Positions 1 through 11,639 are shown, numbered from the stretch's first letter. The stretch is 64,000 nucleotides of DNA from Neoceratodus forsteri (GCA_016271365.2 CM057456.1:659769501-659833500), one strand, 5' to 3'. Notes: generated by a model not told the origin, from the letters alone. Numbers and translations are program-made.

Positions 1-440
1 ATGGGAGCAGAGGGTGGGGTGAAGGAGGGTGGGTACAAGAGAGGGAGGGTAGAGTGTAGGTGGAGGATGGTTTAGGTAGAGGTGAGGCGATGGGAGCAGA
101 GGGGTGGGGTGAAGGAGGGTGGGTACAAGAGGGAGGGTAGACTGTAGGTGGAGGATGGGTTAGGTAAGGTGAGGCGATGGGAGCAGAGGGGTGGAGGTGA
201 AGGAGGTGGATACAAGAGAGGGAGGGTAGAGTGTAGGTGGAGGATGGTTTAGGTGAGTGGGAGAAAGCGATGGGAGCAGAGGGTGGGGTGAAGGAGGGTG
301 GGTACAAGAGGGGAGGGTAGAGTGTAGGTGGAGGATGGGTTTGGTAAGGTGAGAGCGATGGGAGCAGAGGAGTGGGGTTGGGGGAGGGTGGATGCAAGAG
401 AGGGGAGGGTAGAGTGTAGGTGGAGGATGGGTTAGGTAAG
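1..440. repeat. Minisatellite, ~89-bp unit, about five copies
   Basis: Purine-rich tandem repeat. The phrase gatgggagcagagg recurs near 1, 89, 176, 269 and 357, each followed by gtgaaggagggtgg, a gtacaagag block and gtgtaggtggaggatgg. Units differ by small indels and substitutions. The array is cut by the left edge of the window, so its full length is unknown. No coding potential is seen. Confidence 0.9.
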
Positions 441-479
441 CAGGCGTGGGCCAAAGTGCTGGATGTTAGATTTAGTGGC

Positions 480-780
480 CTACTCCAGAGGATATTTTGT
501 CAAAGGAGCATGAGCAGGTCATGGAGCTAGTGAGGTGGGAATGAGGTTTTGTCTTAAAGGGCCCAAGGTTAGGCTCTGTGAGGAGGTCAGCTGGGAGTGC
601 ATTAAACCACTTTGGTGCACGGTAGAAAAAAGACCGTTGACCTTGGGTCGTTCGGCGGAAAGGGACTTTCTATTGTATATTAAGGATCTCCTTGTCGAAT
701 GAGAGGGTACTGACGTAAAGCATGGAGCCTACGCCTGGAGGTAAGACCCAAGGAGGCTTTCTTTTATGAGGGAGACAGAT
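480..780 (-). pseudogene. LINE reverse transcriptase C-terminal/3' fragment
   Basis: Read on the minus strand, about 60 codons resemble the extreme C-terminus of CR1/L2-group LINE proteins: a phenylalanine-rich FFYRAPKWFNALP stretch followed by a leucine-spaced tail ending FKTKPHS. Autonomous L2/CR1 proteins finish with an analogous W-N-x-LP motif and an F-K tail. The fragment has stops and lacks any upstream RT, so it is a truncated dead copy. The family assignment is inference from one motif. Confidence 0.45.
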
Positions 781-820
781 TTGCATTGTATGCTATGTTC
801 AAGGTTCAGCCAACCTGTTA

Positions 821-1560
821 GTGAGAAGAGGTCACATGTGTGGGTTAGTAATGGGACACCGAGGACTAGGCAGCATGTGTTGTTTAAGGCGGCCACAATT
901 CTTTTCACAAATAGCTGACATTGTACAAAAGCATTGGCACATGATGAAACAGGATCCTGGATTGAACAACATGGGGTTGGAAGGCCCAAAAACTGTTTTT
1001 ATTAAAGATCATATTGTACATTCTACACAACCTGCAGATGAGAATCCTCATATGTGGCTACCCCACAGAAACAATACCAGTAACAGATGTGGCAACTGTA
1101 AGTACTGTACTGCAACAATGTTAAGAAAACAAAAACTTTTAAGAACCCGGTCACTGATAGAGATACAGAGATCAGGAGTTTCATGACTTGCGGTACCTGT
1201 GGACTGGTATATTTAGCCGAATATAAATGTGGCAGATTTTAAATAGGGAAAATCAAGAGAACGTTTAAAACCAGAACTGGAGAACACGTCAGGGCCATAG
1301 ATAATGATGGCACTGCCAATGCACTAGATACACACATTCTGAAATCAAGGAATAAAACAGATCATGACTTTGTCTTCACAGGGATTAAGAAATCAATTCT
1401 GTCAAAAAGTGTGTGTGGGGGGGTGGAGACTATGATAACCTGTTGTTAACAACGGAGCAATATTGGATTTATGCATTAAATGCAATGGAGTGTCCAGGGC
1501 TGAATGATAAAATTGAGATAAAGCCCTTCTTAAAAAGGAAAAAGTAATGTGTGATTCAAT
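821..1560 (+). mobile_element. Penelope-like retroelement, 3' part with GIY-YIG endonuclease
   Basis: Frames across this stretch give the post-RT region of a Penelope-like element. A QIADIVQKHWHMMKQDP segment (about 905-955) corresponds to the conserved KHW block after the RT thumb. A CGNCKYC cysteine cluster (about 1090-1115) is the linker zinc-like motif. A degenerate GIY-YIG endonuclease (about 1190-1330) contains VYLAEYKCG and RTFKTRTGEHVRAI. A closing segment runs to about 1546. Stops and at least two frameshifts separate the blocks, and no RT is left, so the copy is 5'-truncated and dead. A second Penelope-like copy lies on the minus strand near 59-60 kb. Confidence 0.8.
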
Positions 1561-1753
1561 GTGGACTGATTGTATATTTGGTTTGATTGTGTATATTAAA
1601 GATTTTTTCTCCCAGCAATTATAGCAAGACTGCTGTGAAGTTTTATGTTTGGTGAAACTTAGTGCACTCTCATGTCTGAACCCTCTTCTGAGCTAGTGCC
1701 ACTTACATTATTAACATGACAATGATGTGTACTATCTGTTCAGCATGATTTTA

Positions 1754-2378
1754 TTTGATCTTTTTTTTAGTTATTTTTTTATTACTCCTCAGCTGGGGGG
1801 ATTGTACCTATGGTCCCCCCCTCCCCATCCAACTGCATCGTCGGCCCCACCCCGGCCACAACCAGAGCTCTTACCTCATGCCTTGCCCCTCCCCAACAAG
1901 CCACATCATGGTGGGGACTTACCCTGCTAACTGTGGAAGGCCAGGGGGCAGACACCAGAGGAGCTACCTGGGGTGCATCTGGCGCTGCGCCGTGGAGCAA
2001 CCGTCATTGTGCGCGCACAGGATTTTTTCCCAACGTGACCTCCCCTACCCCCTCAGCGTGAGCATGCAGTGATGCCAATTATGCTATCATGTGCGCATCT
2101 GTACACTGCACATCCAACGTCATCCGCACCAACCCACATCTTGTCCGTGGCATGCGCTGTCCCCAGCCACTGCCAGGAGCCAGTGCGACCGCAGTGTTCC
2201 CTCCCCACCTGCCCCGGAGGAGGAGGAGGAGGAGGAGGACAGCAGTCCTGGGGATGCTCGATCCTCCTCCACCCAGCCGACCCTCCAGCACCCGAGATCG
2301 CTTTCAACCCTGGGTCGCTGGCATGGCACAAAGTGTGGCATCCAGCGCCTCAGCCCTCAGCATCACTGGGCCAGCTAT
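1754..2378 (-). mobile_element. tRNA-headed SINE-like retroposon, copy 1 (625 bp)
   Basis: The insert is bounded by a perfect 15-bp direct repeat, TTCAGCATGATTTTA, at 1739-1753 and 2379-2393. The plus strand begins T-rich (1754-1785), so the element lies in minus orientation with an A-rich 3' tail. Its 5' end (2378 downward) has a box-A-like gatgctgagggctg and, about 50 nt later, a box-B-like cccagggttgaaag, suggesting a tRNA-derived pol III head. The head and the following gagcatcc block recur in the copies at 17285-17880 and 55875-56355. It contains a (GGA)8-type run at 2217-2240. I see no protein function, and the Arg/Pro-rich open frames here are compositional. Confidence 0.75.
2220..2240. 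repeat. GGA/GAG trinucleotide run
   Basis: About seven consecutive gga triplets inside SINE-like copy 1. In different frames they produce short Arg, Glu or Ser homopolymers. Confidence 0.85.
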
Positions 2379-2559
2379 TTCAGCATGATTTTAAACATAT
2401 GTAGTGAATTATTTTAACATTAGTGGTAAGATGTTTAGTTGTGCACTGTCAAACTTTATTCACTAATGGTACTGTATCTTTAAGGGGGATGTGTATTTAA
2501 GAAATGGCCTTAAATCATCTGGTCATCCTTTCAGAAAGCATGTCAGGTGACTAGTGATT

Positions 2560-4680
2560 TTTGAAAATGAGGGAGCATTTGTTTGCACTGCTGATAAACG
2601 ATTTTTTATCTAAATGGAATTGGGAGACGGAACTAAATAACCTAAATTTATTACAAATTTGGGATTTAATTAATAACAAAATCAATATTTGTCTCTCAAA
2701 TTGGGTTCCTTATAGAATGAAGTACTGCAACAATAAACGTGTCTCTCTTTGGTGGTCCTCAAAATTAAGAAACAATTACAAAAAAGAAAACTATATAGAA
2801 AATATAAAAAATTAATTCAAAAGTCTCCTGGAAAATTAGCGTCCAAAAATTAAAACACATGATTAAATCATCTAAATCTAAAATTGAATTCAACTTAGTT
2901 ACTAAAGTTAAAGACAAAAAAAAACAATTTTATAATTAATTGGTTCCACGAAAGAAAGAAATCATACAATTGGACCCTTTAACATCAATGATATACCTAT
3001 TTTAGATGAAACAACTACTGCTACAATTCTAAATGAGACATTTCTAAAAGTTTTTGAAATTAAGGAAGCTGCAAATACTCTTCTCAGAATAATTCTAGTT
3101 TTCTGTTTTTACAAAATGGAGGTTGCAAAACAAATTAACTTTAAAATCAAACAGCTCTCCTGGTCCTGATGGTATTCCACCCAGATTTTTACAAAAAATT
3201 AGTCATTCAATTTCTGGTCCTCTAGCAATGTCATTTAATTCATCAATCAGAGAAGGTAAAGTTGTTCAGGCTTGGAGGGAGGCTATAGTTACACCCATAT
3301 ATAAGGGTGGATCCAGACATGACCCAAACAATTATCGGCCCATAAGCCTGACTTCCATCAGAGGCAAAATTATGGAAAGATTGCTTAAAGCCCATATTAT
3401 AGATCATTTAGAAAGAAATAAAATAGTAGATATCTTTCAACACGGTTTTGTGACTGAAAGATCAGTTTTGACCAACCTACTACATTTTTTTGAACCAGTA
3501 AGCGCTGCCTTGGACTTGGGTATTCGGTAGATATAATATTTTTGGATTTTTCCGGCTTTGATAGAGTATCATTAGAGTCTTACTACAAGAATTGGTCAAA
3601 ATTAAGTTGCAACCTAATATTATAAACTGGATACAGTCATGGTTGGAAAACAGAACTCAACAGGTATCAGTCAAGGGTCACCTGTCTGCGACGGGTGTGG
3701 TGACTAGTGGCGTTCCCCAGGGCTCCGTCCTGGGTCCGATACTGTTTAATATTATGGTCTCTACACTGCCTACTACTAATAAGATATGGGTCGCAAAATA
3801 TGCTGATGACTGTAAAATGGGTAGTTTGGTAAGCACCTTTCATGATAAATGCTTCATACAAAATCATTTAAACAACCTATCAAACTGGGCAAAGGCTTAT
3901 GGTATGTTTTTTAATGTTGACAAATGTAAAGTCTTACATTTGGGCAAAAATTACACCCCTTCAATTATTCCTTAAACAATGTTTATCTAAAAAGTATTTT
4001 GGAAGAAAAGGATTTGGGTGTCATAATCTCAGATAATTTAACTTTCAAAAAAAATAATATAATTAAAGTTAAAAAATGTAATAAAATAATTGGCTCTATT
4101 TTAAGAAATATCAAAAGTAGAGACTCCAAGGTTATTATGCCACTATACACCAGTCTGGTACGTCCACACTTGGAATACTGCTCTCAATTTGTGCACTAAC
4201 TTCTTAAGGGTTTAAAACTCGCTGAGGGTGTTCAGCGAAATTCACTAAAAAGTATCATCTTTACATAGTAATAGTTACTAAGATAGAGTAAAAACTTAAC
4301 CTATTTTCTGTAAAATACAGACAAATAAGGGTGACTTAATATTGGTATATCAAACCTAAAAAATGATTATTTAAGAACCACAATTGACTTACTACTGCTC
4401 CGCCAAATCAACTAGGAGTCATGTTATAAACTCATTGGGAAAATGTATATCCACTAGAAGGAGTCTATTTTTCACACAGAGAGTTGTGGGTTTGTGGAAT
4501 AACTTACCTGTAAGTGTCGTTAATAGTGATAATTTAAATACATTTAAGCAAAGATTGGATAAACATATGGGAAACAAAAAATTTGATTTCCACCCATAGG
4601 ACATATGGGTGGCGAGCATACAATGGGCATCCTTACATATGCCTTCATTGCTCGTACACTTCTATGAACCTATGAACCTA
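2560..4680 (+). mobile_element. CR1-type LINE, 5'-truncated, ORF2 remnants
   Basis: Successive frames encode a non-LTR reverse transcriptase. SSPGPDGIPPRF (about 3150), PIYKGG and NYRPISLTS (3300-3350) are RT blocks 1-2. TSGVPQGSVLGPILFN (3702-3750) is block 4. KYADDC (about 3797) is the catalytic YADD. LGVIISDNLTF (4015), [14 protein letters not shown] (4140-4185) and FFTQRVVGLWNNLP (4470-4505) are CR1-group C-terminal motifs. The copy ends in two and a half copies of the octamer ctatgaac (4660-4680), the octameric tail style of CR1. At least four frameshifts or stops inactivate it, and the endonuclease is missing or unrecognisable in the A/T-rich 2560-3100 part. Confidence 0.85.
3123..4599 (+). 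pseudogene. CR1-type LINE reverse transcriptase (broken)
   Basis: Coding remnants lie at 3123-3530 (fingers), 3592-3975 (palm with GVPQGS and YADD), 3999-4199 (thumb and connection, LVRPHLEYC) and 4384-4599 (C-terminus, WNNLP). The enzyme would prime cDNA synthesis at a nicked target. The YADD aspartates are present, but the frame breaks near 3530, 3975 and 4199 rule out a functional protein. Codon usage is very A/T-rich compared with the other CR1 copies in this window, which suggests a different CR1 subfamily or an older insertion. Confidence 0.8.
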
Positions 4681-4748
4681 TGTTGCACTTTGTGGATGAA
4701 ATACAAGCTTTTTGCATTAACCTACTGGTGAGATCATTGAGCTCATTG

Positions 4749-5270
4749 TCCGGTAGCCCCCTATTTCCCCCGTTTCCCAAAGAAGACACAAACACAGATC
4801 TTGGAGGAAATGGCTGCAGCCAAGTGTTTATTTACCAATCGTATATTAATGTTGCTCTTCATTGTTATAACTTCTTTATTAACTTCACAGGAATACTAAT
4901 ATTCTATTCCACATTGAGCAGTGTGCACTGCTGAGAGGATGCACCATACTTACAGCACCTGCACCTCCTGCTAGTCTGGGATTCCCTTACGGTGCATGCC
5001 AAAGTATCTCTCAATGATGGTAGGGATGGTCAAATGGCCAAGGTCTGGGTTTTCAGTCATCTGGTGCCCCGCCAATCCGGCACCACTGACCTTGCAGTAC
5101 GTACTGCTGAGATTGGACCAAGACCCCCCATGTGGGACCAGGTTTTGCAGTCCATCATTCTCACACTGACCAAGGGCAAAGAAACCTTCCGGAGAACTGG
5201 TCTCATCCCTTTGTTTCCACTACCTTCCTCCTGCACTCCTCCCAAGCCGCCACATGGCTGCGACAGTCAG
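4749..5270 (-). repeat. Ngaro split direct repeat B2 (3' terminal)
   Basis: Aligns along about 520 bp with 6571-7100, including gtccggtag at the outer edge, the cacagatcttggaggaaatgg block, the ttcattgttataacttc block and the tcctcctgc end. The outer boundary attgtccggtag matches the B1-A2 junction at 6567-6578, as expected if B2 ends where the circular junction lay. Confidence 0.85.
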
Positions 5271-6340
5271 TAACAACTATCCCTAATGCTACCTCTATGC
5301 TAATATCATACTCCTACCTTAATATGAACTCTACCATTGGCAAATGAGTTAACTATATACTCTACTGTCGTCTTACAACCTGAGATACCAATACCTACAG
5401 TCCTTTTCTAACTTTAGTTGTGCCTACGTTAGATTATGTCTACATTTCTTGAATTACTTTATATATTTAGCTTTTAGTATTTTATTTCAATCTGTTTATG
5501 TTATAGTTTTGTTGTTTAGGTAATAAATCACCCTCTCAGGTTCTTGGTGGAATGGCACAAAAGGAAGAGACAACAGACAGGTGGTACTCATGTAATAAAT
5601 GCGATTTATTACAGATCAGTAATACAGGCTTACTACCATTACACTGTGAAACACTGGGAGAACACCAGTTTTCCTTACCTAGGCAATGCAGTCTCTCTTC
5701 TCAGAGAAGCTACATGTTACAAAGGGTCTTATACCCTGATAATTACTATAGCAATGGCTAAGGAAGATACATAAAATGTATATAATTGGACAAAAACAAG
5801 TGATCTGAGTAGCTATCCTAACTAGTATGAAATGTTGCATAGCTTGCAGAGATAATGCAATACAATAGGACCTCTATATTCCAAGGTCATTTGTAGTAAC
5901 ATTCAATTACTAAACATGGCACTGTTGCCTTACATATGAAAATATAGTGAGAATAGAGCAAAAAACATCTCTCATGGCTAATAAATATATTAGTAAAACA
6001 TAATGAAGCATAATGGAACACAGATCCTGACACTTATGCTTATATTATAAGTCTCTTCGCCCTAAGGTTAGTACATATACCTACATAAGTTGCTGCCCGC
6101 GAGGTGGGGGCACCATCAGGGGTGCTGGACCATGGATAACAGTGTTATATCATTTTTTGTTTGTTTGTCTGATTCATAACATCCCTTTGGAGGAGGCAAA
6201 AAAACCCAGAAAACCCCCAGTAGGGGTAAACCGGGAAAAGTCTCTCCCCAACCCCTATTGCAGCCACCCATAATGGGTCAAAGGGACCCTCACTGACCTG
6301 CCTCCAACCCCTATTCCTAGGGCTGGGAGGGTGGGTGACT
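5270..6340. other. 1.07-kb sequence separating Ngaro A2 and B2, unidentified
   Basis: A/T-rich DNA that should not be present in an intact Ngaro end, where A2 and B2 abut. It is therefore probably an insertion. I see no convincing RT, transposase, poly(A) tail or terminal repeat. Short open frames at 5544-5774 have no recognisable motif. The part nearest A2 (6180-6340) is richer in G/C and may be element sequence rather than insert. Confidence 0.4.
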
Positions 6341-6342
6341 AG

Positions 6343-6563
6343 GGGTCGGAGGAGAAAGAGGCAGGGAACCTGGAATGCATTCCAGATATCCCTCTCGCTC
6401 CTCCTCACCGAGACCTCCCCTTTTCAGGGCATAGTGATACTTCCCCTTGGGGAATGCCCAGGGCCTGCTGTACACTCCTGGAGGGTAGTATCCTATCCTA
6501 GCCTGGGCCATGGGGTAGGGGGTCCCCAGACAAATAGTCAGCTGCTGCAATGCTTGAGCAGCC
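6343..6563 (-). repeat. Ngaro split direct repeat A2
   Basis: Matches 13012-13232 over about 220 bp. Shared blocks include aaagaggcagggaacctgga, cattccagatatc, the tggagggtagtatcctatcc block and cagctgctgcaatgcttg, ending agcctaagtatt. It joins B1 directly at 6563-6575. Confidence 0.88.
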
Positions 6564-6570
6564 TAAGTAT

Positions 6571-7100
6571 TGTCCGGTAGCCTCCCATTTCCCCCTTTCC
6601 CAAAGAAGGCACACACACACACACGCACAGATCTTGGAGGAAATGGCCGCAGCCACGCTTTTATTTACCAATTTACCAATTGAATAATAATATTGCTCTT
6701 TATTGTTATAACTTCTTTATTAACCTCACAGGAATATTAATATTCTATTCCACATTAAGCAGCATGCGCTGCCGGGAGGATGCGCCATACTTCCAGCACC
6801 CACACCTTCTGCTAGCCTGGGATTCCCTTATGGTGCATGCTGAAGTGTTTCTCAGTGATGGTAGGGATTGTTAAATGGCCAAGGTCCGGGTGGTCACCCC
6901 CCCATCCAGTGCAACTTACCTTGCAGTATGTACTGCTAAGATTGGACGAAGACCGCCCCCATGTGGGACCAGGTCTTGCGGTCCACCATTCTCATGCCGA
7001 CCAAGGGCAAAGAAACCTTTGGGAGGACTGGTCTCGTCCCCTTTATTTCCACTACCTTCCTCCTGCGCTCCTCCTGAGCCACCACAGGCTGGACCACGTC
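6571..7100 (-). repeat. Ngaro split direct repeat B1
   Basis: Internal partner of the B2 repeat at 4749-5270. It carries a short (CA)n tract at 6610-6626 that B2 lacks. It lies immediately 3' of the hydrolase-coding end of the element on the minus strand. Confidence 0.85.
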
Positions 7101-7289
7101 TGAGCCCCCAAGCCACTTGCTCAAGCGTGACCTCTTAAGATCCTCCTAAAATCCTCCAATAGGCAATCTAAACTTTCCACCTGCACTTGCCCTGCCTTCC
7201 CCACTGCCAGGCCTTGGTGGGTATTGTAAATCTTGTCATGTCTCACTACTGCACCCCCAAGGGACTCCATGAAAATTCTCATCTCCCTG

Positions 7290-7700
7290 TTAATCCTCAT
7301 GCAAGCTTTGCTCAATGCCACCCCCCTGCCTTGCATGTGGCCAATGCTGTCTCATCACCAGATGTGACCAGATAAGAACTGTATGGGGCCACCAAGCCTT
7401 TATGGCAAGCACATCCTCCTTCATTGCCAGCAGCAGATTCACAGTCTCCCGGTGCCCCAAGTCCTTGCCACCCAGGTGAATCAGGAGGATATCCAGCCTC
7501 TTTTGCCTGCCAGCCTCAGCTCGAAGTTGCAGAAGCAACCCCCCCAATGCATACCTTGAACCCCCAGCCACCTGATGTGGGGGTGCATGATGTGGAAATG
7601 ACAGGTTGCTGCCCCCTGGCTGATAGGCCGCTCTCTTCACTGCCCACCAAACAAAGGAGTGTCCACTTATCCATACGCTGGTAATGCTATCCCTGGAGCC
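7290..7700 (-). pseudogene. SGNH/GDSL-hydrolase-like domain of Ngaro
   Basis: Downstream of the recombinase, in the same frame, is an alpha/beta hydrolase-like domain. WISGHSFVWW resembles the block-I nucleophile segment, with GHS for the usual GDS or GHS. LLIHLGGKDLG resembles block III, GGND in related elements, here with Lys for Asn. VLIWSHLVMRQHW follows. Vertebrate Ngaro-group elements are known to carry such hydrolase-like domains of unsettled function. The frame is open to 7290. The Asn-to-Lys change and general decay suggest loss of activity. The function is known only by family analogy. Confidence 0.65.
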
Positions 7701-8675
7701 TGCAAGAGACAAGAAAACATAGCGCAAGAATGCCTTTGACTTCCATCTCCCCACTGCCTGGATATCAGTATCCTGCAAGCCCAAACTCCTGGCGTTCATT
7801 GCTGCTCCTGTGCAGAAGGAATGTGTACCATATTCTCGGTCATTCAGCCCCACTTACTGGAGCGCCTTTTTCGAAATAAACCATACCTGATGTGCACTTG
7901 CTGACCTACTGGCCTGGTGATGAAAGAATGCTTCCCCCATCTCAGGGCAGGATGCCCAATAGTTGCGGATCATCTGTGCTTCCTGCCAACCAGAACCCAT
8001 CAGTGGCCTCAGCTCATACCAGCGCCCTGCCCCTCGTTGCACCGTCTTCAACTTTCACAGTTGAATGTATACCCTCCTCGTCACTGAGACCACATCCTGT
8101 GCCAATAACCCCAGTAACCCTTTACTACCAGTGGGCTGTATCAACTCTGATACCAGAAAGGCCCCACAAAATGCCACTATGAATAATGTTTCAAACAACC
8201 AAGCTTCATACTCATTCCAGCAAACCATGGGCAGGACTGCCCAGAAGCTGCTAAGAATTGCCAGGGTAATGGGTCTTCGGTCATCTGGCGGCCAAATCGT
8301 AGTCCTCTGCCAACCCTCCAAGAGCATCTGCACTTCGTGGGCCTTCGTGTTGTCCGCCATACTTGTGGCCCTGACCAACCATGACAAACCCACCAAATGT
8401 AGCCCCATCACCCCTGGCAGACATCCCACTTTCCTACCTGCCAAAATGTATCTGCACAATTGGTCTATTGGAATGGGCCACACATCTGGCCACCCCGCAG
8501 TTTCCTGCATGGCGATATAATGCTCCATCCCCCGGCAGTAGGCCTCTTTAGTTCTGGGCGTGATGAAATTACCTATACATCTCCAAGTCTCCCGGCCACC
8601 ACCTCCCACAGGAATGATGGGAACCTCCGTGGCTGTTTGTCTGCTGCTGGTGGCAACTCGTTGAATCTCTGCCAC
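7701..8675 (-). pseudogene. Ngaro tyrosine recombinase
   Basis: Three nearly contiguous frames (8675-8055, 8051-7854, 7853 onward) give a tyrosine recombinase. The N-terminal core-binding part includes TPRTKEAYCRGMEHY. The catalytic domain begins DRRPITLAIL and continues with the helix FCGAFLVSELI, where active relatives have an Arg (GALRVSEL-like). The motif THSFCTGAA corresponds to H-x-x-R with Arg replaced by Cys, followed by IQAVGRWKSKAFLRYV leading to the nucleophile region. The enzyme would integrate the circular double-stranded cDNA. Loss of both catalytic Arg positions and stops at 8055 and 7854 show it is dead. Confidence 0.82.
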
Positions 8676-8760
8676 TGCAAATGAGATAAAGCATCGGCAA
8701 TTCCATTGTCAACTCCTGGTACATGTACTGCCTTGAAATCAATGTTAAATAGCAGGCATT

Positions 8761-9497
8761 TCAGTATGAAAATTCTCCCAGTGGGCCTATCCGGGTCAGC
8801 TGCTGGTTGATGGTGTGCACCATTCCCATGTTGTCAGATCGAAAATGGACCACCCTGTCCTTCAGTCTCCGGCCCCAAATGCATAACACCTCAACCACGG
8901 AAAGAACTGCAGCAGCATGATCTGCTTGCCCAAATCTGCCACCAGCCACTGTGCTGATCACTGTCCTGCACACCATTCCCCCTGAAACGAGGCTCCAACT
9001 CCCTGGCATTTGGCTGCGTCTGTGAAAAGATCAATAGACTGTCCACCCCAGGGTGCATGCCACAAGGCCACCCCATTGAAATGATTAAGAAATATCCTCC
9101 AAACCTGGATGTCTTGTTTGAACTGTTCTGTCACCCTTATCCTATGGTGCGGCTTGGAACACCCAAGACCCCTCCTAGCCACCCTACACATAAAAGTCCT
9201 ACCCACTGGTATAGCCCGGCATGCAAAGTTGAGATGGCCCACTAACTGCTTCAGGTCCTGCAGCGTAATCTTTTTTGCCCTTTCTAACTTGTGCAGGAGG
9301 CTCTGCACCAAGTCTAATTTATCCTGTGGTAGCTGACACAGCCGATCAACAGAATCAATTTCAATACCCAAGAAAGTGAGCACCATCCCAGGAGGCTCCG
9401 ACTTACTGGCCGCCAAAGGCACCCCGAAGTCTTTGCTCACCCGCTTGAAGGCATATATGATCCCCTTGCAGGCTGGCAAGCCCGCTGCTCCCACAAA
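8761..9497 (-). pseudogene. Ngaro RNase H and RT thumb
   Basis: Continuing from the RT after a single stop, the frame gives FVG-AAGLPACKG, then SEPPGMVLTFLGIEIDS (the FLG block after the palm) and LQDLKQLVGHLNFACR (connection). It then gives SIDLFTDAAKCQGVGASF, where TDA is the first RNase H catalytic Asp region. A frameshift near 8960-9009 moves the remainder into another frame, with FRSDNMGMVHTINQQ as the distal RNase H DN motif. The order is as expected for Ngaro pol. Confidence 0.78.
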
Positions 9498-10240
9498 CTA
9501 GAAGTCATCAAGGTAATGCACAATGGCTTCACTTTGTGCCACCTGTGTGGTCACCCAATGCCAACAGGTGCTGAAATGTTCAAAGACTGCGCAGGCCACC
9601 AAACATCCCATAGGCATGCAATTGTCCACGTAATAGCCACCCTCAAACTTCATGCCTAACAAGGCCCTGTCATCAGGGTGTACCAGAAGCAGTTTGAAAG
9701 TTGACTCAGTGTCTGCTTTCACCATGAGCGCTCCAGGCCCTGCCACTTGCACCATCTGTATGGCCTGATCAAAGGACTGATAGTGCACCAATGTGTGAAT
9801 GGAATCAATATGATCATTCACGAAGTCCCCTTCCAGGTACAACAAGTGATTGATCATAAAGAAATCCCCCAGGACCTTCTTAGGAACTAAGACAATAGGT
9901 GAAACCCAAAGGTTATCCAAGAGGGGGTCAGCAAACGGTCTGCTCACCCACTCCAGCTGCCTCTCCTTCTCCAGTTTTTCCCTGGATGACTTGTGGACAA
10001 ATCCCTGGCTGACTTCAAGTTATTCACCTCATATGCCCTAAGAGGGCCCAAGTATGGAATCCTGAAGTCAACCCTGAACCTGCTTTCTAACAAGCCGGTG
10101 GCTGCTCTGTCCAGGTACTACTCGAGCCGAGGCTTAATCCTTTTTATCTGGACCGGAGTGGGAAGGCTTCCCACCCTATGGCCTGGGGAACTTACCCCGT
10201 GCTACACATCCAGCCCCTCATCCTCCTCGCGTTGCTAAGC
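9498..10240 (-). pseudogene. Ngaro reverse transcriptase
   Basis: The upstream part (10140-9960) carries FRIPYLGPLRAYEVNNLKSA, the N-terminal signature of tyrosine-recombinase retrotransposon RTs. The palm follows: LWVSPIVLVPKK, LMVKADTESTFKLLLVHP (where active enzymes have the D-x-x-x-A catalytic turn), YYVDNCMPMG and finally VHYLDDF just before a stop at 9500-9498. The YLDD box is intact. The stop directly after it is in frame with the RNase H part, so one point mutation separates RT from RNase H. Confidence 0.85.
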
Positions 10241-10269
10241 ACTAGAGAAAGGGGTGTTGCCTCCCGCAG

Positions 10270-11414
10270 GCCATGCATGCTGAAACCTACAGCTGGGGTG
10301 TGTGCAAGTACTTTGGTTGTAGGCATAACATACTTGCTGGCCCCCTCCCTCACGCTTCTTCTGTGAGATCACCTACCACCTTGATGGGCAGGTCACTATC
10401 TGTTTGCTGTACTCTCCCTCCTTGCATGACATCAACCATCACGGGCATATCTGTCTTACCCCAACTAAATGCTGTGTCAACCTGCCATCGATGACAAAAC
10501 TCCTCATCGTACTCTAGCCAACCCATACCCCCTTTTTTCTTATGCATCAAGGTAATGTGATGCATGTAATTCAACACTCCACCCCTTGCTTTTCATCTGC
10601 TTGCAAGAGGACTGTGGCATAAATTAGAAACATCACAATTCCATTGTCATGAGTCCGCGGTACCTTAACCTTCTTACAGTCCTGTCCCTCACTCTTCTCC
10701 TTCTTGCCCACCGTAGGCTCCACAGGGCTGTTCAAGAGGGAGCATAGGTTGACATATTCCCGGTTCCTAATTTGCTGTCTCACCTTCTCTGTCAAATGGG
10801 TGTTACTGGGGTGTCCAGCCCCGCATGTAGGTTCTTCGGCAGAGGGGGTACCAGTTTGTCTGGTACTACCCCATCCTTACCCATGCTGTCCCCCCCTGAA
10901 GGCACAGGGGCCATCTTGTTCTTAATTTTGGTCACTAAATCCGCAACCACCCCAACTAACTGCTTCGGACGCTCATCTGCTGCTGCCCACAGGCTGATCT
11001 CTACTCTTGGCTGTGTACCACTAGACCCTTCGTCATCCAACGAGGTGGATGCTGTCGGTGAGTCACCATCATTCAACTCTAACAGGCCTTCCTCGATCAG
11101 CCCTTCTGCCTCATTGTCAGAATTGTCACCCTTACCTCCCCCAGGACTTGCATTAGCTGATTGGCCCCTAACTGTGACCTGTCAGAGTGAGTCTTACCTT
11201 CAGGATGGAGCACCTTTGATGGTGGTAATGATTTTCCTCCTCCTCCCCTCTTCTTTTGAGCCAGTGTGGTCGATGGCCGCTCCAATCCTTCCAAGCACGC
11301 CTCCAGCCATGCTACTTTATTCTTCTTGTATAGTACTCTCAGCTTCTCCTTGGCCACTGCCAGTGCCTGGGATGACGGGTTTCTCTTCTGAGTGGCCATG
11401 TCCTGCAAAGACAA
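10270..11414 (-). pseudogene. Ngaro Gag-like ORF remnants
   Basis: Frames at 11414-11097, 11076-10792, 10795-10571 and 10577-10350 form a broken Gag-like protein. The N-terminal part is Lys/Arg-rich with helix-forming sequence (EKLRVLYKKNKVAWLEACLEG). The C-terminal part contains WLEYDEEFCHRW and TDMPVMVDVM, matching the tryptophan-rich W-x-x-YD-x-x-F arrangement seen in Gag-like ORFs of Ngaro elements. It precedes RT on the same strand. No zinc knuckle is visible. Confidence 0.6.
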
Positions 11415-11639
11415 CTGAAGCTCCCCCCATCACACACACATCATTAGATATCATTCACGTCACCACTTCTTGAACATCATGCTTCTATATAGTCAACTCT
11501 GACCCCTGCATAATGCTCCCAAGTTTAGAAGGGAGGGGGTACTCTTACATTCCACCCTAAAACATTTTTTTTTTCTTTACATGCCTAGCAAAGGCCCACT
11601 AGGCCCAAGTGCGGGGGGCAGAGGACAAAGGGACCCGGT

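Noticed and set aside
1755..2417. Overlapping ORFs with Arg, Glu or Ser runs
   Set aside because: They fall inside a retroposon with target duplications, and the runs come from a GGA repeat.
10772..11473. 233-codon plus-strand ORF
   Set aside because: It is the antisense shadow of the Ngaro Gag region. Its composition is Ser/Pro-rich with no domain, while the minus strand keeps Gag-like motifs.
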